Assembly: GCA_937973935.1 (NCBI GenBank)
Contig: CALJJF010000201.1
Coordinates: forward strand, 1-6,845
DNA: 6,845 bases
Direction of reading: 5' to 3'
DNA from: MKRK01 sp001896915
GTDB lineage: Bacteria; Bacillota; Clostridia; Oscillospirales; Acutalibacteraceae
Shown: piece by piece, positions 5,609 through 6,845 of the stretch
How the letters are laid out: every line of letters begins with the position of its first letter
How positions within the stretch are numbered: position 1 is the stretch's first letter
The notes under the pieces: generated by a model
The model's database searches: none
What the model was told of the DNA's origin: nothing
The model's input: only the letters and a program-made list of their open reading frames with translations
Program-made: the position numbers and the translations under genes

Positions 5609-5616
5609 AAAAGCCC

Positions 5617-6075
5617 TCATTTTTTCAAAAAACTTTTATCCCACTTGTCTCTGAAATATTTCACTTCCCTTTTCCAAAAGCTCTTAGGAATAGTGAGGTT
5701 ATTAGTGACTATAATTATCGGAAGATTATGCAAACATTCCGCTAAATCCTCAATTTTTTGTGTATTTTTTTCTTTAACTGCTTTTAATAAACATTCGCAA
5801 GATTCAATCAGAACTGCATATATTTCTTCATCCTTTAAAAATGCAGAGAAATATACATATGTGTTGTCCACATAAACAAAGTGAAAATTTTCTTTATTAA
5901 GTGAACTAATTGAACGCAAAGCAATTCTAAATTGATTCGTATCATGGATATCATGTCTACTTTCAAAAACATTTAAAACTTTTAAAAGGATTTCGTTGTT
6001 TAATTCATATTCCGGAAAAGCGCGAATGTGTATAAAAATTGCATACAAGTCATACAAATCATAAATGCTCAGCAT
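5617..6075 (-). CDS. Putative immunity protein for the ParB-like Rhs tip
   Basis: A 152-residue protein starting at ATG 6075, with a GAGGTG ribosome site 6 bases upstream that lies at the very end of the toxin gene. I do not recognise the family. It has no signal peptide, clear membrane span or Cys/His cluster, so it is probably cytoplasmic. The N-terminal half is rich in aromatic and acidic residues (for example IYDLYDLYAIF at 4-14) and the C-terminus is basic (KREVKYFRDKWDKSFLKK). The middle (about residues 70-120) looks alpha/beta with amphipathic helices. Its place directly behind a toxin tip, its size and its low GC make it the cognate immunity candidate by position. No residue-level evidence supports this. 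Its stop is about 8 bases from an imperfect hairpin (5581-5608) that could end the transcript. Confidence 0.7.
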   Translation of the reverse strand: MLSIYDLYDLYAIFIHIRAFPEYELNNEILLKVLNVFESRHDIHDTNQFRIALRSISSLNKENFHFVYVDNTYVYFSAFLKDEEIYAVLIESCECLLKAVKEKNTQKIEDLAECLHNLPIIIVTNNLTIPKSFWKREVKYFRDKWDKSFLKK

Positions 6076-6087
6076 AACCGCACCTCA

Positions 6088-6845
6088 TTATGGAAAGATT
6101 TCAATATCAACAGCGGCTCCAATTTCTCGCGCATATGCCACACGATGATTACCATCATAAATCAAACCGCTACGCCACACTTTAATTGATCGATTAATTC
6201 CGCCGTTTACTTGGGCTTCATATTTAATGGCATTCATCTTTGCTGGTAATAACGGGCGACTAATTTTGAGTGTATTGGGATCAATGCCAACTTGAGCTGA
6301 TGGACCTTTCGGATCAAATGCCTTACCTGTCGATTTAGAGCTTGATTTTGACGTTGACCCGCTTGACGATTTAGAACCCACATAAGCAGTTCCACCGCCA
6401 ATCACCGCTCCTCCAACAGTTGCGGCAACTGTCTCCCAATTTCCTCGTGCATTAAAATCATTTACGGATTTTGAGTTTGAAGCCGCCACAAGTGCCGCCC
6501 CTCCAAGTGCCATTGATGACCCTATAAATGCTCCCGCCGCTACCGTTGCCGCTGTTGTTGAAGCCGCCATTCCACTACTAACCGCCGCAACGGCACCAAC
6601 CGCCGCTAATGCGCCGCCAGCCGTGGCAACTACTACAACGGCACAAGCTACTACAACTGCCGCTCCAATGGCCCAATGCCACCATGCTTCCCCTGTTGGA
6701 TCAAATCTGTTAACAGGATCGTTATCGCAATAAGAAAACAAGTTAACCCCTGACAAATCACTTCCCAAAGATATCTGGTTATCCACACTAATAAACCGTC
6801 CCGTTTCCGCATCATAGTACCTGCTTTGCAGATAATAAAACCCGG
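6088..6845 (-). CDS. Rhs core C-terminal end with ParB/sulfiredoxin-like toxin tip (5' partial)
   Basis: The frame is open to the window edge, so the start is outside. The first visible residues (GFYYLQSRYYDAETGRFIS) are the end of the RHS-associated core, followed by NLFSYCDNDPVN, the usual core-to-tip transition. Numbering from the GTG valine at 6786, residues 35-135 are a long Ala/Gly/Val-rich hydrophobic linker and 138-153 a Ser/Lys-rich spacer. The last 75-80 residues are a small domain ending in DGNHRVAYAREIGAAVDIEIF (211-231). A DG-x-HR-xx-A motif before a short hydrophobic strand is typical of the ParB/sulfiredoxin fold, which occurs in nuclease-type polymorphic toxins. Nuclease activity is inference. 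The ORF ends 12 bases before the next gene, the usual toxin-immunity spacing. The GTG at 6786 is inside the core and is not the real start. Whether this is the tip of a full-length Rhs or another orphan cannot be seen here. Confidence 0.8.
   Translation of the reverse strand, partial: GFYYLQSRYYDAETGRFISVDNQISLGSDLSGVNLFSYCDNDPVNRFDPTGEAWWHWAIGAAVVVACAVVVVATAGGALAAVGAVAAVSSGMAASTTAATVAAGAFIGSSMALGGAALVAASNSKSVNDFNARGNWETVAATVGGAVIGGGTAYVGSKSSSGSTSKSSSKSTGKAFDPKGPSAQVGIDPNTLKISRPLLPAKMNAIKYEAQVNGGINRSIKVWRSGLIYDGNHRVAYAREIGAAVDIEIFP

Noticed and set aside
5576..5875. Plus-strand frame of 99 codons opposite immunity gene A
   Set aside because: It is a shadow of the minus-strand gene, which has a proper ribosome site and toxin-linked context.

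Overview
The window looks like an accessory locus of a low-to-moderate GC Bacillota, probably an anaerobic gut Clostridium-type bacterium. This is inferred from the YD-repeat/RHS core style, the AGGAGG-type ribosome sites, TTG/GTG codons at open-frame starts and AT-rich accessory genes. No species can be named. Every convincing gene is on the minus strand, so the locus reads from base 6845 down to base 1.

It is an array of Rhs (polymorphic toxin) C-terminal cassettes with putative immunity genes. In order of transcription: (A) the end of an Rhs core running in from outside the window, with a glycine/alanine-rich hydrophobic linker and a ParB/sulfiredoxin-like tip (6088-6845), then immunity candidate A (5617-6075). 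Next come a relic of the 3' end of what looks like a serine recombinase gene, lying antisense (5416-5610), a small orphan gene of unknown role (5104-5403), and a second recombinase tail with a perfect 15-bp hairpin (4921-5033). (B) A promoterless Rhs core scrap plus tip of unknown activity (4154-4927), overlapping a two-helix membrane immunity candidate (3571-4185). (C) A longer Rhs core fragment plus a GIY-YIG-like tip (2320-3525), then a leucine-rich-repeat (LRR) immunity candidate (1322-2311). Last are a 49-codon remnant of the same toxin (1081-1230) and a second LRR gene (92-1072).

The last two units form a tandem duplication of about 1.24 kb. They are identical by eye over 973 bp, but the last 55-58 residues of the LRR proteins and their 3' flanks have diverged. 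Core fragments B and C are cut off upstream by in-frame stops and lack an ordinary start. They look like silent donors that could replace the tip of an expressed Rhs gene by recombination through shared core sequence, while the immunity genes keep good ribosome sites of their own. One cassette boundary can be read at base level: a 7-bp microhomology (GGTAGCC) joins Rhs core to the recombinase tail. The core DNA around 3000-3500 is clearly more GC-rich than the tips and immunity genes, which suggests separate histories.
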